Source: Parachlorella kessleri
Taxonomy: Eukaryota; Chlorophyta; Trebouxiophyceae; Chlorellales; Chlorellaceae
Assembly: GCA_001598975.1 (NCBI GenBank)
Contig: BBXU01002817.1
Coordinates: forward strand, 1 to 21,346
Length of the DNA: 21,346 nucleotides
Direction of reading: 5' to 3'
The notes below the pieces were generated by a model. It was given only the letters and a program-made list of their open reading frames with translations, was not told the origin of the DNA and did not search any database. Each line of letters opens with the position of its first letter. Within the stretch, counting starts at the first letter, position 1. Of the stretch, positions 10,401 to 19,306 are shown piece by piece. The position numbers and the translations under genes were made by a program.

Positions 10401-13282
10401 CAGCAGAGGGCGGGGGCGCCAGCGGATCGGCCGCCATCTCCTTCTCTACTGCCAGCCGCCGCCCAAAGTCGATGGGGTCCAGGCGGCACAGCTCTGCACA
10501 CACGCGCAGGGCAGGGCAGCACAGTGAGCGTTTGGAAGGAGCCTGGTGTGTGTGTGTGTATTGTGATGGGGTGGGTGGGTGGGGGGTTTCGGGTTTATAT
10601 AGTGCAGGGATAGCCAGCCACGCTGCTCCCAGGTGTTCAACACGGCAGCTGGCAGCAGCTTGCAGCAGGCGGGCAGAGAGCCTTCAAATGGGGGGTTGAC
10701 ACGGCAAGGCTCGGGGCTGCATGGGCCTGGCAGGTCACCTGAGTCGCTCCGCTGGAGCTCATTGGTTGCCTCCAGGGACTCGTCATACGCGCGGGACAGC
10801 TTGCCGGTGGCAAACCGGAACACCCTCACCTTCCTGCACCAGGCAAGCAGAGGCGCACCGTCAGCCGCCTCACCATCCACAGCGCCCACAGCGCCACACC
10901 TCACATGCCCTCACCTGTTACGCTGGCTGCTCTCCTTCATTGTAAATATAAAACTGCGTGAAAAACCAAAAATGAAGAATCATTTTAAAAAAATAGATAG
11001 CTGGCATCTTTTTAACTTCTATCTTTTAGCTTTTTTAGTAAAACGTACGAAGTAAAAAAGACACTTGTATCTTTTTAACTTGTTAAAAAGCCAAAGCTGT
11101 CTTTTTTTTAAGAAAAAAAAGATACTATATATACACTTTAAAATAAAATTATAATTATATTAGTTATAAGGGCTTGTAGCACCAAATGTAGTTAAAAAAA
11201 TATTTAAAATTAATTTCTTTTGTTTTCTATAAAAAAAGTTTTCTTTTGGCTTTTAGCTATCTTTTTTTTCTTAAAAAAAAAGCCTACTCGGGTGCGCAAG
11301 AAGCAGCTGCTGCCACCGAGGCCGGCAGGATGGGTGGCAGGTCTGGTGCGAGTCACCTCAGCACCCTAGAAGCCGTGAGCCTGCTGTGTAGGCTAGTTGC
11401 AGGTTGAGCCACCATCCTGCCTGCCGGCGCCGACCCAGTCTTACTGGAGAGTATTCGCTGGAGCTATCAAGAAAACAGCTGTATAGCTCTTATGGCTTGT
11501 ACAGGTATGATTGTAGGTGCAGCTTCTTATGCTGGGCCCACCTGTCGCTGGACATGGTCACAAACTTGGAGCCGTCTCGCGCCACCTCCAGTGAGTGCAC
11601 CACCGCCTTGGCCTTAGCCAGCGCATACAGGTCGGTGTCCAGCTTGTACTGGAAGCTGACCTCCTCGGCAGGGAAGCCGTAGCTGCTGGCGGACCAGTAC
11701 TCTATCACGCCTGCGCTGCAGGGCACGGCACGGGTGGCCCTCGTCGCAGCGGCGGGCATAGGGCAACTGCGCTTGTGCAGTGGTTACTAGATGGAGAACT
11801 ACCCATGGTGCAAGCATGCCAAGCGCGACAGAGGGCCCACACGCCCTTTGTCCATACACACATTGTCCATACACAAGGATCACACTCTGCAACACACCTT
11901 CTCCAAGCAGCACCCAGCCCAGGGTAACAACAGGCAGGGGCAGCACCCAACAGACAGGAACGAAGGCCGCTTGCTCGCACTCCACACTGCCGCCTGGCAC
12001 ACCGTCCCGGCGGGCACACCTTTCTTGTCTGTGGAGACGACTGTGTGGTGTTGCTCGATGTATCGCATGGCTGTCACCGGCTGGGTGTGCAAGGTGACCT
12101 TGTCTATGGGCTCGTTGCTGCCCGCCTTCATGTCATAGATGTGGATGTTGGGGCTGTCCTGGTCTGACACTGCCAACTTGGTCTTCGCGTCGCCACGCTG
12201 CAGAGCCGATGTCACAGCATGCAAACCAGGCTCAGCGGGGAGTGAGTAGCAAGGTTGCCGCTTGAAAGGCGGCCCCAGAATCAGAACCATGTACGGCTGC
12301 TCCCCTCAGTGTAAGGGTACCCCTCCAGCGTGGCTGGCTGGCTCAGCCCTGACTGAAGCAACACTCCAGCAAGGCCCCTATGCCAAGGCCATGTGTCAGC
12401 CACCTTCAGAGGCCCTCCACCCAGCAATGCTCAGTCACCAACGCTCGACCAGGGTGGGAAAGGACCGTCTCAGCGCACAGCAGCCATACATTGGCGCGCA
12501 CTGCGCACCTCCCTCCACACACCTTGAAAACCCACTCCACCACCCCAGGGACGAAAGGAAGCCGCAGCATAGCAATCATATCGAAGCTAGCCACGTCAAA
12601 CACCTGCACAGTGTCACGACCTTGCGGAAGCCAGGTTAGACACATACAGCAAGACTGCTGCAAGGTTGCTTGGCGGGAGATGTTGGCCGAACAGCGTGTC
12701 TCAAACCCCCTTCTTGACACCCTCAACACGTTGGCAGGAACAGCGAGGAGTCAGTGTGCCGCAGCTCTACATGAGTGTCATATCGATAACTCCCATCATG
12801 CTTCAGATTCTGAGCAGTAACACACAGACAGCCTGACCCACCTTGACCGACTTGTCTGAAGAGATGCTGGCACAGAGCGAGCCGTCATTGCTCACTGCCA
12901 GCCCAGTTACAGGCCCCAGGTGGGCCTTGAAGTGCTTGGCAAACTCAATGCCCTGGGGCTGCTTCTTCCAGAACTTGATGTGGCCGTCCACGCTGGCAGT
13001 GATGATAAAGTCAGGCCCGTGGGAGACTGCCACTTGCACCACCGTGTCGCGGTGCATGTAGCTCTTCTCGTACATGTCTGCCAGCGGCAGCGACTGCAGA
13101 TACTGCTGTTCAAACTCCAACGTCTTCCGCCTCTTGGGTTTCGGCGGTGCTGGGCCCACGTCTGCTCCTTGGCCGTCCTCCCCATCCTGCCCATCGCCCT
13201 CTGCGGGAGGCAAGGGCGGCCCAACATCGGCCTCTTCTTCCTCGGCCACTGGGGCGTCCAATGCCTGCTCTGACACATCCAT
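7480..13282 (-). CDS. CYP71: WD40-repeat cyclophilin, CYP71/PPWD1 (12 exons, 640 aa)
   Basis: Exons (minus): 13282-12842, 12603-12523, 12197-12020, 11710-11542, 10833-10739, 10493-10348, 9943-9857, 9650-9496, 9153-9003, 8642-8531, 8220-8093, 7659-7480, giving 1923 nt, close to the roughly 646-aa human PPWD1. An acidic N-terminus leads to [13 protein letters not shown] and [10 protein letters not shown], then WD40 repeats (about 80-390; [32 protein letters not shown]), then a cyclophilin domain (about 483-636). Cyclophilin A active-site equivalents are all present: R525, F530, M531, Q533, Q581, W591 and H596, so cis-trans prolyl isomerase activity is expected. Known relatives are nuclear: human PPWD1 is spliceosome-associated, and Arabidopsis CYP71 affects chromatin silencing. 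An in-frame upstream ATG at 13357 would add 25 residues; 13282 is preferred because the added stretch is not acidic like family N-termini. Divergent from the Aha1-type gene. Confidence 0.95.
7974..8046. repeat. Imperfect tandem duplication, period 53 bp
   Basis: CTGCCACCTTGACCAAGCAG occurs exactly at 7974-7993 and 8027-8046, and similarity continues downstream of each copy to about 8075 (AAG-AGCA, CCTAGCA-GGACT). It lies in the CYP71 intron 7660-8092 and has no evident function. Confidence 0.8.
9442..9477. repeat. (AC)n microsatellite in CYP71 intron
   Basis: A nearly uninterrupted AC dinucleotide tract follows a C-rich run (9421-9441) within the intron 9154-9495. Confidence 0.9.
9695..9708. 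repeat. (AC)7 microsatellite in CYP71 intron
   Basis: Short pure AC tract in the CYP71 intron 9651-9856. Confidence 0.85.
10545..10586. repeat. (GT)n tract followed by a G-quadruplex motif
   Basis: In the CYP71 intron 10494-10738 a GT microsatellite (about 10545-10559) is followed by GGGGTGGGTGGGTGGGGGG at 10568-10586. This is four G-tracts separated by single T loops, a textbook intramolecular G-quadruplex sequence on plus, which is the template strand of CYP71. Confidence 0.85.
10938..11284. other. AT-rich, hairpin-rich insert of organelle-like composition in a CYP71 intron
   Basis: About 350 bp inside the 708-bp intron 10834-11541. A hand count over 11041-11280 gives about 20% G+C, against clearly GC-rich flanks. 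It holds a perfect inverted repeat CTTTTTAAC-TT-GTTAAAAAG (11071-11090), an exact direct repeat ATCTTTTTAACTT (11006-11018 and 11069-11081), T8/A8 hairpins near 11100-11122 and 11261-11280, and terminal-like arms GGCTTTT/AAAAGCC (11248-11254 and 11278-11284). Such short AT-rich palindromes are typical of chlorophycean plastid or mitochondrial intergenic DNA, so a nuclear insertion of organelle DNA is my reading. No organelle gene is recognised in it. A foreign intron or an old repeat remains possible. Confidence 0.55.
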
Positions 13283-13651
13283 TGGTGGCTGAGGGACACT
13301 AGAGCATACGCTGAGCCAGCCCAGCTTGATCAATGATGCGTACAGCTGGCGCCTCAAAGCAAATAACGTGTAGGTATCTACTAGATTGATAGACGCACAT
13401 GCTGCAGCCCGATCGTGATACAGACCTGTGTTGGGGTGTTGACAAAGGCCTTTGTCATCTTAGACTTCAACTTTCTCCAGATCACTGGTGCATTTTGCTT
13501 CTCGCCAGCAACATTATCACCCTGCCTGTATAATACTGCTTCTCCGTCAGGCCTGCCCTCGCAGGGGCTCGCTTCTAGAAGTGCTGGTTTGGTGGCACTG
13601 CCACACTCTGGTGGACGGCCGGCCCTGCATGACAGACTGATCCCCTTAGAT
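13283..13651. promoter_or_regulatory. Shared divergent promoter, CYP71 (-) and Aha1-type gene (+)
   Basis: This 369-bp interval separates two head-to-head ATGs, so both 5' UTRs and promoters must lie in it. It contains a heat-shock-element core (13573-13580) and a TATA-like TATAATA at 13529-13535. The order of these two relative to the plus gene is the reverse of a classical promoter, so the TATA-like site may not be used. Confidence 0.7.
13573..13580. promoter_or_regulatory. Heat-shock element core TTCTAGAA
   Basis: TTCTAGAA is a perfect inverted nTTCnnGAAn pair, the core bound by heat-shock factor, 72 bp before the Aha1-type ATG. Only two perfect 5-bp units are present; flanking units are degenerate, so strength is uncertain. 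Confidence 0.45.
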
Positions 13652-14870
13652 ATGGCCGCGTGGGGAGCTGGCGACCCCAGGTACTGCCCTCAAGACGGCT
13701 TGTAGCCTGGGTGTGCAACTTCGCAGGTCTGCAGGCTATTTGCTGGCAACTTTGCATGCGACTGAAGAGACCTGGGCCAAGTTGTGTAGCCTGTGCGCAA
13801 GCCTTCGTCGAAACATGGTACAGCTGGCTTGTCCTCTCCAGGTGGCTCGTGACCGACAGAGACGACGGGAAGAACGTCAACTCCTGGGTATGTTGACTTC
13901 CTCCCCAAGTGTAGCAGACAGCCCCAGTATGCCCCTCACTTGCCCTGCGGGTGACACTCCGCCTGCTGTCTGCCTCGGATTCGTCTGCCGGCCTTACCAG
14001 TGCATGAGCTGCCTGCAGCACTGGGAGGAGAAGAACCGGCTGGAATGGTCGCGGCAGCGCCTAGCGGAGCTGTTGGAGGGGCTGGCAGCCGACATAGATC
14101 GTAGCATTGGGGAGGCACGAGTCACCCAGCTAAAAAGCCTGACCGGCGAGGTGAGAACGACGTGCACTGGCGCTTGAGTGAGCAGCTTGGAGGAGCAGCT
14201 TCGCAATGCAGTGGCAGCTGCGGCAGCAGGACTGTGTGCACGGCTGTTTGGGGCTGGCATGGGAGAGTGGTCAGCAAGTGGGTGTGATGTGCAGGCGCTG
14301 CTGACGAAGCGGAAGGGCAACAAGAAGTTTGCTGTGTTTGACCTCAAGCTGACGCTTGCCTGGGAGGGGAAGTGGAGCATGGAGGACGCAGAGAACCCCA
14401 CCGTGGTAAGCACTGACATATCACCTACAGAGCAGGCACAGCTGGGCGGAGTGGTGGAAGGCTTCATGCCGCCACAAATGGCGCCCTTCGAGGGGTTGGT
14501 ACACTGGACAGTAGGGGCGGTAAGCCAGTAGTACCTCTTCGGCATATCTGTTGCTCGGCCTCACGCTGCTGGGCAAGCCTCTCCAACGCGCAACTTCCTG
14601 ACCAGCTAGCTGCCGCCAAGCGCTGTGCGTGCTGTGCGCCCTGCCGTATCAAGCGGCGACGGCCTGGTCTGGTTGCTGGTGGTGCAGGTGAGTGGGGAGG
14701 TGAGCATCAGCGAGTTTGCGTCCATGGGCGACCACGACGACATTGTGTTTGGCGTCACGGCCACCGGCAGCAGCGAGGCGCACCGGCAGCTGAGGCAGGC
14801 GGTGGAGGCGCTGCGGCCGCACATCTTCTCCCTGCTAGACCAGTTTGCAAAGGAGCTGCAGGACTCGTGA
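13652..14870 (+). CDS. AHA1: Aha1 N-terminal-domain Hsp90 co-chaperone, single-domain (5 exons, 166 aa)
   Basis: Exons 13652-13680, 13842-13887, 14019-14150, 14295-14405, 14688-14870; phases join to 501 nt. The product opens MAAWGAGDPRW, like the MAKWGEGDPRW start of animal AHSA1, and continues with NVNSWHWEEKN (about 22-31), the NxNNWHW signature of Aha1. It then has a KRKGNKK segment (74-80) at the site of the conserved RKGK motif, FDLKLTLAWEGKW, and an amphipathic C-terminal helix ending at a TGA. This domain binds the Hsp90 middle domain and stimulates its ATPase; cytosolic action is expected. The usual C-terminal AHSA1 (START-like) domain is absent: the stop comes where the N-domain normally ends, and I find no candidate exon before the convergent neighbour. 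That makes it Hch1-like in architecture. Tiny exons 1 and 2 are supported by the exact family match across junctions. Confidence 0.92.
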
Positions 14871-15157
14871 TTGCAGCAGTATCTGGCTGAGGCCGGTGAT
14901 GTACGCTCCCTGCTCGGTGGCAGCCTGAGGCTGGCCAGACTGGAGCGCGCTTTATGAGGGAGTCTTGCAGCTCAACTGGGGGCGCTAGATCAGCTGGGTG
15001 CCACTCACTACCTTGCAGTAAGAGCGCCTTTCTCCGTATTTCATTGAGCCCCATAGTCTTCCGCCTGCTTGGATTTCATCTTTCTTGCTCCGGCTTGGTA
15101 GCGCTCTGGCTCCACCAACTGCCCGAAGCCAAACAATTGCAACTAATCACCCTTGGC

Positions 15158-15162
15158 TGTAA
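15158..15162 (+). terminator. TGTAA polyadenylation signal of the Aha1-type gene
   Basis: TGTAA, the chlorophycean poly(A) signal, lies about 290 nt after the stop codon. Confidence 0.5.
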
Positions 15163-15300
15163 CTTCTGCAACACCTTGAAGTCAGGCTGAGTGCCTGCCT
15201 TGGCAGTGTGTGTGTCATGGTTGATGAGAGTGTGTCATAGTTGACAGGGTGTTACACCGTGGCCAGGGTGACCCACAGTGCTTGCAAAGTGTGTTAGCTG

Positions 15301-15305
15301 TTACA
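15301..15305 (-). terminator. TGTAA polyadenylation signal of the R3HCC1-like gene
   Basis: TTACA on plus, 36 nt after the stop at 15341-15343. A second copy at 15252-15256 is an alternative site. Confidence 0.5.
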
Positions 15306-15340
15306 GGCAATTGTCAGGCACATAAACCTGCACTATGCAA

Positions 15341-16648
15341 CTATTCATCCCCCCAAGCTTCGTCCAGCTTCTCCCTCCGCTGCACCTCCGCCTGTTTCAA
15401 ATCTCTCCTGGCCGCCTGAATGACTTTCTCCTCCTCACGGTCCCTCAGCCGCATGTTCAGGGCCCCGCCGATCAGGCGCCGGGCAACCGTGGCAGTTGTG
15501 AGCGGCCGAGGCTTGGGCGGCTGCAGCTCCGGCGCAGGCACCGCTCGCGACAGCGCCGAGGCGTCTGCAAACGCTCGCAGGCTGTAGACAGGCTGGCTGG
15601 GTGTGGGCTGCAGGCTGTCCGCTGCCTGGAGGGCAGCCTGAGCTTCGCGAGGGTTGGCAAACAAGGCGAGGGCCCGGTAGTCATCCACCCACCTGGAAGG
15701 GAATTATAGAGCTTAATGGGGACAAAAACAACCGCTGACTGGTTTCAAATAAGCTCGGCCGCGTGTGCAAGAGAATGGAAGCAGCTAGCATGGCAGGAAG
15801 AGACTGCAGAGCTCTTGCCTAAACTGTCACCTGTAAGCTGAGGCACTGCCCATGCGGCAACCAGCGTTGTGTTTCGAAGTAGTGCCGGCAGGAGCGTCAA
15901 GAAAGAGTCTATCAACTGTGCCTCCCTCACCTGAGCAAGGGAGGCAGCTCTGCTTGGGGTTGAAGCCGCGCCAAGAACTGTTCCAACTGGGCCGTCCTCA
16001 CTGCGTTAGAGAGGTCAAAAATCTCGAGAATGTGCGCCCCAGCAAAGGCCAACTCATCAGCTGCTGCTCCTGCTGGGGCAGGTGAGGTGGCCCGTGCTGC
16101 TGCTGCTGCTTGTATTCGCCTGGGAGCTGCACCTTTGCCACTCGAGCCCGCCTTGCTAGCAGCGCCAACAGCCCTACTGTCGCTGCTGCCGTTGCGCCCT
16201 TCCGCTGTACCCTTTGTGGATCGAGCTGCACCGCTAGCTACCGTGTTGGTGGGGTGGGTTGGTAACCCTGCAGGGGGGGACAGGCCAGACGCGCCCTGGG
16301 TGCCAGGGACCTATCTTCTACAAAGGCGAGTGGCGAGGTAAGACGGTCACACACTTGCTTCCCAGTCATCACTGGCTGCTGCCTCCCAGTCCTCCTCCTC
16401 TGCGTCGTGCAAGGTTGCACTTGATAGGCCTTGTTGTGCGTCAAGGGCCTGTTTGAACAACTCTTGTGCCTCCTGCGTCTTGCCCTGCGTACGGGTGCGG
16501 TGGGGCTATGGCTGAGAGCATCCCTCATAGCATGACGGGGTTGCTTTATGTTTCCCGTGTTACTCTTTCGCACCTCGCTCAACCTAAGCTGGGCTAGATC
16601 GGTCAGAGTTGCTGCGTAAGCAGCTGCATCATGAGACTCCTCGGTCAT
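15341..16648 (-). CDS. R3HCC1/R3HCC1L-like protein, RRM-like plus coiled coil (4 exons, 304 aa)
   Basis: Exons (minus): 16648-16574, 16505-16355, 16267-15931, 15692-15341; phases join to 915 nt. Residues 1-75 are acidic and helical, containing AQELFKQAL and DAEEEDWEAASDDWEA. Residues about 77-145 are Ala/Ser/Gly-rich low complexity. An RRM-like fold follows at about 150-215 (AHILEIFDLSNAVRTAQL, then WVDDYRALALFANPREAQ), and the C-terminus carries TTATVARRLIGGAL and a charged coiled coil ending EKLDEAWGDE. The WVDD-ALxxF and T-ATVARRLI-xAL blocks match the C-terminal region of animal R3HCC1 and R3HCC1L. No R3H motif is visible. Function is not established; RNA binding is a guess from the fold. 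It converges on the Aha1-type gene. Confidence 0.75.
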
Positions 16649-17980
16649 GACTGTGCCAAAATTAGCAGTGGATGGTCCTGCAGATGTCTAACAGCAGTGG
16701 AGACGGCAGCAAGTAAGTTTAGTATTACATGAGAATTGCCTCATATGACGTCCTGAGCGCTGAGCGCGCGCTGTTGTCCTTGCAATTGATCGAAGGCTTA
16801 AGTCGTGAAAACCGGCTAAGACTAACCAGGCTTTTTGACTACCCAAGGAGTTAAGTGTTTCGGTTGGCTTTCTTCAGCAATATGCCCCATGCCGCTGGCA
16901 AGAAAACATCTGGCAAGGAACTTGCCGGTAGTAACCTTACCCTTACAAAAGGCTGAGATGCAGGGGCGACGGGCAGTTTAATGTGAGCAGAGCCTAGAAC
17001 TGTCACGGATGGATGAAAGGTCCGCTTGACTAATGCACTTGGCTTCTTGGCGTTCCAGCCTGGGCACATTGCCCGCAACAATGTTCACTTCCTTGCAGCA
17101 CTAAACAGGACGCTGGCCTCCTGACAGCTTGCGTTAGGACTGCCTCGTCTTCAACGGACGCACCCGTTCCCTGTCTCGTCACCCGGTGCCCACTGGAATG
17201 CCCATGGCAGCATCCTTTCTGTGACAAAATTGAGTAAAAGAGGCACTGCCAACAGAGGGAGGTGTCCTTCTCCTCATCCCAGCCGCCAGTGAATGCCTGA
17301 CTGAAGTCCTAACCAGGACAGACTCACCCAAGGAGAGGTGGGGGATCCCATAAGTTCCTGCAGGGAGCTGAGGGGCATAGGTAACACCCTGTTAAGTTCC
17401 ATTTCAGCGCAGAAACCTAAGTCAAGCTGCTACTGTGGGTTGATGCGACGCTGCTGGATTGGCCCACCCGCGTGCCTGGCAGTATCATGTTGAAGATGCA
17501 GCGACAGAGCAGGGCAATACAAGGACAGCCTGAGCCAGTGTGTTTAGACAACATGTTAAAGGAAACACACAGGAATGGGGTCAACAAGCACAGGTGTGAA
17601 GCAACTAGAGAGCTACCGCTGGATCCTCTCCATGTGCCTCAATTCTTTACCGTGGATAGGGGGTTGGATGGCAAAAGCCAAGTTTGTCTATCTGTCCGGG
17701 CTAACATAATTCAGAAGTTCATACAGTGCTGACGGCCTCGTTTGCCCTGGCCTCAATTGAAAAGAACACTTGCCCACGGTTTCCGGCAGGAGAACCTCTC
17801 CTAAGGGCCCAGCTTGCGCCCTGTGATCAATTAGGACCACACACAAACCGCAGGTGTGCCTGCACTTGTAAAAGCATCAGTAGCTTGTCCGAGGCGAAAC
17901 TAAAGCAGGCAACACTCCAGGCTCCCAATACGACAGCTATGTTGTGCTAGCTCACCGAAACTTCTGGCTGCTGCCAGCAG
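16649..17980. other. Intergenic, no recognisable gene
   Basis: This 1.3-kb interval separates two minus-strand genes. The open frames (longest 86 codons, 17472-17732 on plus; 76 codons, 16851-17081 on minus) show no family resemblance or supporting splice structure. It should contain the 3' UTR of the upstream 174-aa gene and the promoter of the R3HCC1-like gene. The first minus-strand TGTAA after the 174-aa stop is at 16943-16947, which implies a 3' UTR of about 1 kb. Confidence 0.5.
16943..16947 (-). terminator. Candidate TGTAA polyadenylation signal of the 174-aa gene
   Basis: TTACA on plus is TGTAA on minus, the first exact signal downstream of the stop at 17981. The long distance keeps confidence low. 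Confidence 0.3.
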
Positions 17981-18951
17981 CTAATCAAAGCCAGAAAAGA
18001 CGCCGAACTCTCGTGCTTTCCGCTTTTCTTCCTCCACATAGTTCTTCCCCCTGCTTTGCTTCCCAGCGTCGCGTTTTCTCTTCTCCTGCAGTCCAGCAGG
18101 CAGCTCACAGCCCCCATCTGTAGATTGGATCCATGAATCCAATGCTAGCGAACTGGTCCTCAACGAAAGCAAATGTGAGAGCCATTACCGCTGCCGCCTG
18201 AACGGCGCATTTTGCAGCCTAAATGTGCAGCCCCAAGCGGTGTACTTCGCACCTTTTGCTTCCAGCTGAGGTTCTTCTCCTCTTTCAACCGTTCCCGTTC
18301 CTCTGCTTTCTCCTGCCGCAGCCTTGCTGCCTGGTCCATGGCCTTCCGGGCATACTGTGCAGACTCCTCAGCCTTGCTGCTCACAGCCTCACGGTTTTGC
18401 TGCCGCTCCTGCACAGGCAGGCATTGCAGCAGGCACTCACATGAGTTACCATGCATGCAGTGTCAGTGGGCAGACTGTGCACCAGGCTCCCGGAATCACT
18501 ACTAGTGCCCAGAAAACCGTGAAGGAAAGTGCTCGTGGCGAGTTGGATATGCTGCCAATTCAAGAATGAAAGCAGCATCTCTCTGTGCACCTCGAATGAC
18601 TCATCCTCAGGCTCTGCTTGCCGCCGCTCGGCGCCTGACGACCTGCAGCCAGTGACAGCAATACTTGCACCTGACGGCTTCTGAGGGTTAGGAAGGAGGA
18701 CAAGGACCTATTACTGCTATCAGCGTGTCAGGCACGCACCATGCCCAGTTGGCCTGCCCCTCCTCCTGCTTCTCTGGCACCAGCAGCACGCTGAGTCCTC
18801 CTTTATAGCCATGCTCCTTCAGCTTCTCCACGTCAATCTCCTGCTTGGACTTCTTCGTAGGCTGCTTCGGCGGGGCTTCCTCCTCTGCTGACTCACTGTC
18901 ACTGTCTGAACCGTCTGACAGACCCACTATGTCCAAGAATTTCTTCGACAT
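17981..18951 (-). CDS. Conserved acidic/coiled-coil protein of unnamed family (4 exons, 174 aa)
   Basis: Exons (minus): 18951-18740, 18642-18591, 18408-18253, 18085-17981; phases join to 525 nt. The ATG follows an in-frame TAA three codons upstream. Residues 1-35 are Ser/Asp/Glu-rich then lysine-rich (LSDGSDSDSESAEEE, KKSK). The centre (about 89-140) is a highly charged coiled coil (QEKAEERERLKEEKNLSW). The C-terminal block WKQKEKRKRD...GKQSRGKNYVEEEKRK...GVFSGFD looks strongly conserved, and I recall similar C-termini in plant proteins, but I cannot name the family or assign a function. No signal peptide or membrane segment; a nuclear location is a guess from the basic clusters. The join of exons 3 and 4 was chosen because the phase-0 AAG/GAG junction restores the continuous WKQKEKRKRD block. 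Confidence 0.75.
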
Positions 18952-19129
18952 GATGGCTTAACACGATGTGTGCTCCGAGCCCCTTACAAGCGGGGAAGGG
19001 TGGTACTGGTCGATGAAGTACTTGCAAATAGGTTTTGAAGAAGGAGAAGGTTTAATGAGTCGGTCATTTAGGTTAGTAAAGAGCGCACCCGCCAGAAGTG
19101 ATCAGTGAGGCAGGGTGTACCATGCAGTC

Positions 19130-19185
19130 ACTGCTGTCTCACGTGCACTGATCTCGCGTGCACTGAGTGCACGTGAGACAGCAGT
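19130..19185. repeat. Perfect 20-bp inverted repeat with a CACGTG box in each arm
   Basis: The left arm 19130-19149 (ACTGCTGTCTCACGTGCACT) is the exact reverse complement of 19166-19185, with a 16-nt loop between. CACGTG, the G-box/E-box core, lies at 19140-19145 and 19170-19175. The repeat sits about 180-235 bp upstream of the 174-aa gene's ATG. Confidence 0.95.
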
Positions 19186-19306
19186 TTGGTGGGTGCCAGC
19201 TGCACCAGTTACCAAGGCCGAGAGCAGTGTTTGCACAGCTTTAAATGCCTTTGAGGGCATGATGGTGTTTCCTGACGCCTACTTGAGCAGCTATTGGCAG
19301 CATAGC

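Larger units (their letters stand above)
14871..15340. other. Convergent intergenic region
   Basis: A 470-bp spacer between the stops of the Aha1-type gene (+) and the R3HCC1-like gene (-). It holds oppositely oriented poly(A) signals and an imperfect 20-bp tandem repeat at 15211-15250 (TGTGTCAT-GTTGA in both copies). Frames here do not encode the missing AHSA1 C-terminal domain. Confidence 0.6.

Noticed and set aside
10972..11055. Small open frame in the AT-rich block as a gene
   Set aside because: Only 27 codons after the ATG, Lys/Phe/Leu-rich from base composition, and no match to an organelle protein I know.
13529..13535. TATAATA as a firm TATA box
   Set aside because: It lies upstream of the heat-shock core relative to the plus gene and far from the ATG; short AT words occur by chance, so it is only mentioned.
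14871..15340. Missing AHSA1 C-terminal domain encoded downstream of the Aha1 N-domain
   Set aside because: None of the plus frames resembles the domain, and the space is taken by poly(A) signals of two convergent genes.
17981..18172. Longer last exon of the 174-aa gene including LDSWIQSTDGGCELPAGLQ
   Set aside because: The acceptor CTGCAG at 18091-18086 joins in phase 0 to the AAG donor and gives a continuous WKQKEKRKRD block; the upstream stretch then belongs to the intron.
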